Part shown: positions 61,738-64,000 of the stretch, piece by piece
Position numbering within the stretch: position 1 is the first letter of the stretch
How the letters are laid out: each line of letters starts with the position of its first letter
From: an uncultured Alcaligenaceae bacterium
GTDB lineage: Bacteria; Pseudomonadota; Gammaproteobacteria; Burkholderiales; Burkholderiaceae_B
Direction of reading: 5' to 3'
Length of the DNA: 64,000 bases
NCBI GenBank assembly: GCA_937908115.1
Contig: CALEQZ010000020.1
Coordinates: 155,422-219,421 of the forward strand
Position numbers and translations under genes: made by a program
The notes under the pieces: generated by a model
The model's input: only the letters and a program-made list of their open reading frames with translations
Told to the model about the DNA's origin: nothing
The model's database searches: none

Positions 61738-63165
61738 TCAGAAGTTGAGCGTGCGCTTGTCCACGGCCAGGGCCGCTTCCTTCATGGCTTCGGACAGCGT
61801 CGGGTGCGCGTGGCAGATCCGTGCGATGTCTTCGGCGGCGCCGCGGAACTCCATGATGGTCACGGCTTCCGAAATCAGCTCGGAGGCCATCGGGCCGACG
61901 ATATGCACGCCCAGCACTTCGTCGGTCTTGGCATCGGCCAGCACCTTGACGAAGCCAGTGGTGTCACCCAGCGCACGGGCCCGGCCGTTGGCCATGAATG
62001 GGAAGCTGCCGGCCTTGTACTCACGGCCCTCGTTCTTGAGCTGCTGCTCCGTCTTGCCCACCCAGGCGATCTCGGGCGAGGTGTAGATGACCCACGGGAT
62101 GGTCGCGAAATTGACATGGCCATGCTGGCCGGCGATGCGCTCGGCCACCGCCACGCCTTCTTCCTCGGCCTTGTGCGCCAGCATGGGCCCGCGCACCACG
62201 TCGCCCACCGCCCAAACGTTGGGCAGGTTGGTCTTGCAGTCCTCGTCGACGACGATGAAGCCGCGCTCATCGAGCTTCAGGCCAACGGCCTCGGCATTCA
62301 GGCCACCGGTATAGGGCACCCGGCCGATCGAAACGATGAGCTTGTCCACGACGAGCTTTTGCTCGGCGCCGGCCGAATCGGTGTACGGCACGGTGACCTG
62401 CTTGGCGCCGACCTTGACCTCGCCGATCTTGACCCCGGTGTGGATGGTCAGGCCCTGCTTGGTGAAGGCCTTGAGTGCCTCCTTGGCCACCTGCTGGTCG
62501 GCCGCGGCCAGGAAGTCCGGCATCGCCTCGAGCACGGTGACCTCGGCGCCCAGGCGGCGCCAAACGCTGCCCATCTCCAGGCCGATGACGCCGGCGCCGA
62601 TCACGCCCAGCTTCTTGGGCACGGCAGAGATGTTGAGCGCACCGTCGTTGGACAGCACCAGCTTTTCGTCAAACGGCAGCCCGGGCAGCTCGCGCGGCGA
62701 CGAGCCCGTGGCCACCACGACGTGCTTGGCCACCAGGTCTTCATCGGCCGTGCCGCTGACCTTGATCGACCAGCCACCGTCGACCTGGCCCGCGAACGAG
62801 CCCTTGCCGTGGAAGAAGGTGACCTTGTTCTTCTTGAACAGGTACAGGATGCCGTCGTTGTTCTGCTTGACCACGGCATTCTTGCGGCCGATCATGGCCT
62901 GGACATCGATGCCCAGGCCCTTGACCTGGATGCCATGGTCGGCAAAGTGATGCGCGGCCTGCTCGTAGTGCTCGGACGATTGCAGCAGCGCCTTGGACGG
63001 GATGCAGCCCACGTTGGTGCAAGTGCCGCCCGGGGCGGGGCCGCCCTGCCCATTTTGCCAGGCGTCGATGCAGGCCACCGACATGCCCAGCTGCGCGGCG
63101 CGTATGGCGGCGATGTAGCCGCCGGGACCCGCGCCGATGACGACGACGTCGAATTGCTTGGCCAT
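61738..63165 (-). CDS. lpdA: Dihydrolipoamide dehydrogenase (E3) of 2-oxoglutarate dehydrogenase
   Basis: Reoxidises the lipoyl groups of E2 with NAD+. 475 residues. FAD loop VVIGAGPGGYIAAIRAAQLG, redox disulfide GGTCTNVGCIPSKALL, NAD loop LGVIGAGVIGLEMGSVWRRL and C-terminal active-site HAHPTLSEAMKEAALAV (H...E). It starts 15 bp after the odhB stop, so both are made from one message. Confidence 0.96.
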   Translation of the reverse strand: MAKQFDVVVIGAGPGGYIAAIRAAQLGMSVACIDAWQNGQGGPAPGGTCTNVGCIPSKALLQSSEHYEQAAHHFADHGIQVKGLGIDVQAMIGRKNAVVKQNNDGILYLFKKNKVTFFHGKGSFAGQVDGGWSIKVSGTADEDLVAKHVVVATGSSPRELPGLPFDEKLVLSNDGALNISAVPKKLGVIGAGVIGLEMGSVWRRLGAEVTVLEAMPDFLAAADQQVAKEALKAFTKQGLTIHTGVKIGEVKVGAKQVTVPYTDSAGAEQKLVVDKLIVSIGRVPYTGGLNAEAVGLKLDERGFIVVDEDCKTNLPNVWAVGDVVRGPMLAHKAEEEGVAVAERIAGQHGHVNFATIPWVIYTSPEIAWVGKTEQQLKNEGREYKAGSFPFMANGRARALGDTTGFVKVLADAKTDEVLGVHIVGPMASELISEAVTIMEFRGAAEDIARICHAHPTLSEAMKEAALAVDKRTLNF

Positions 63166-63180
63166 GTGCTCTCCCCCGCC

Positions 63181-64000
63181 TTACAGGTCCAGCAGCAGGC
63201 GCTGCGGGTCTTCCAGCGCCTCCTTGATGGCCACCAGCGACAGCACGGCTTCGCGGCCGTCGATGATGCGGTGGTCATAGGACAGGGCGAGGTAGTTCAT
63301 GGGCCGGATGACGATCTGGCCGTTTTCCACCACCGGGCGCTCCTTGGTGGCGTGGATGCCCAGGATGGCCGATTGCGGCGGGTTGATGATGGGGGTGGAC
63401 AGCATGGAACCGAAGACGCCGCCGTTGGAGATCGAGAACGTGCCGCCGGTGAGCTCTTCCAGCCCCAGCTTGCCCTCGGCCGCACGCTTGCCGAAGTCGG
63501 CGATCTGCTTTTCGATCTCGGCGATCGACAGCTGGTCGGCATTGCGCAGGATGGGCACGACCAGGCCGCGCGGGCTGCCCACGGCGATGCCGATGTCGAA
63601 GTAGCCGTGGTAGATGATGTCCTTGCCGTCGACCGAGGCGTTGATGATCGGGAACTTCTTGAGCGCGGCAACCGCGGCCTTGACGAAGAAGGACATGAAG
63701 CCGAGCTTGACGCCGTGCTCCTTCTCGAACTTTTCCTTGTACTTGTTGCGCAGGTCGATGACGGCCTGCATGTTGACCTCGTTGAAGGTCGTCAGGATGG
63801 CGTTCTCGCGCTGGGACTGCAGCAGGCGCTCGGCCACGCGGGCGCGCAGGCGGCTCATGGGCACGCGCTGCTCGGGACGGCCGTCCAGCGAAACCGACGG
63901 CGCGGGCACGGCGGGCGCAGCCGGCGCCTTGGGCGCGGGGGCCTGGGCGCCGCTGGCGGCAGCGGCCTTCTTCTTGCTCCGCTTCTTCTTCTTTTTCTTG
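63181..64000 (-). CDS. odhB: Dihydrolipoamide succinyltransferase (E2), 5' part outside window
   Basis: Core of the 2-oxoglutarate dehydrogenase complex (sucB in E. coli). Only the C-terminal 272 codons are visible: catalytic domain RVPMSRLRARVAERLLQSQR, TTFNEVNMQAVIDLRNKYKE, GGTFSISNGGVFGSMLSTPI and the active-site YDHRIIDGREAVLSLV (H...D). Before it lies an Ala/Pro linker. The first visible codons, at the window edge (63964-63999), encode an unusual Lys-rich run (KKKKKKRSKKK) where relatives have Ala/Pro. Confidence 0.93.
   Translation of the reverse strand, partial: KKKKKKRSKKKAAAASGAQAPAPKAPAAPAVPAPSVSLDGRPEQRVPMSRLRARVAERLLQSQRENAILTTFNEVNMQAVIDLRNKYKEKFEKEHGVKLGFMSFFVKAAVAALKKFPIINASVDGKDIIYHGYFDIGIAVGSPRGLVVPILRNADQLSIAEIEKQIADFGKRAAEGKLGLEELTGGTFSISNGGVFGSMLSTPIINPPQSAILGIHATKERPVVENGQIVIRPMNYLALSYDHRIIDGREAVLSLVAIKEALEDPQRLLLDL

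Overview
The window suggests a high-GC betaproteobacterium of the Alcaligenaceae, most like Bordetella. This rests on protein similarity judged by eye (MutS, OdhB/LpdA, PhaC/PhaB/PhaR, BamC/BamD, TrpS, an Mrp/Mnh antiporter) and on typical gene neighbourhoods; no database search was run. Positions 1 to about 22280 are the right-hand part of a lambda-like siphovirus prophage. The rest is ordinary host chromosome.

Prophage layout. The late region is on the minus strand: an HK97-type capsid cut by the window edge, prohead protease, large and small terminase and an HNH nuclease. It is driven from a candidate late promoter that overlaps the end of a Q-like antiterminator gene, and at least three intrinsic terminators are embedded in it. 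Upstream, the early-right operon (also minus) runs cro, cII, ninB, HNH, replication initiator with in-gene iterons, DnaB-like helicase, PD-(D/E)xK nuclease, Q. Most junctions are 4-base ATGA or GTGA overlaps. The cI repressor faces right at 9702. Downstream of cI is an accessory block (10412-15263): a lipoprotein, a zinc-ribbon membrane protein, a small secreted YHYH-like protein, two tiny membrane or lipoprotein ORFs, a HipA-like kinase coupled to a DUF3037 protein, and a P63C-domain gene inside an 18-bp direct repeat. A second copy of a 22-bp cro/cI-region sequence at 15396 marks the probable left operator. The plus-strand left operon follows: small proteins, a candidate annealing protein, YqaJ exonuclease, SSB, dUTPase, DUF4224 and integrase.

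Junction. The integrase ends 31 bp before mutS. The first codons of mutS are AT-rich and unlike the rest of the gene, so the prophage seems to sit at the 5' end of mutS and to supply its start codon and upstream region.

Host region. In order: mutS-roxA; an Ala/Pro lipoprotein; dapA-bamC; an M50 peptidase; a YciO-family gene; a DUF72 gene with an apparent internal deletion; an AI-2E-type permease; cysI-DUF934; a DUF455 ferritin-like gene; a GDT1-family exporter behind a yybP-ykoY (manganese) riboswitch; a stress trio (CsbD, DUF1328, BON); an Mrp/Mnh antiporter operon (fused AB, then C-G); a large epimerase/membrane fusion; the polyhydroxybutyrate genes phaC-phbB-phaR; rluD-pgeF divergent from bamD; ompW; a DinG/YoaA helicase; tex; an orphan gene behind a tandem repeat; trpS with a C-terminal extension; zapE; lpdA; and odhB, cut by the window edge.
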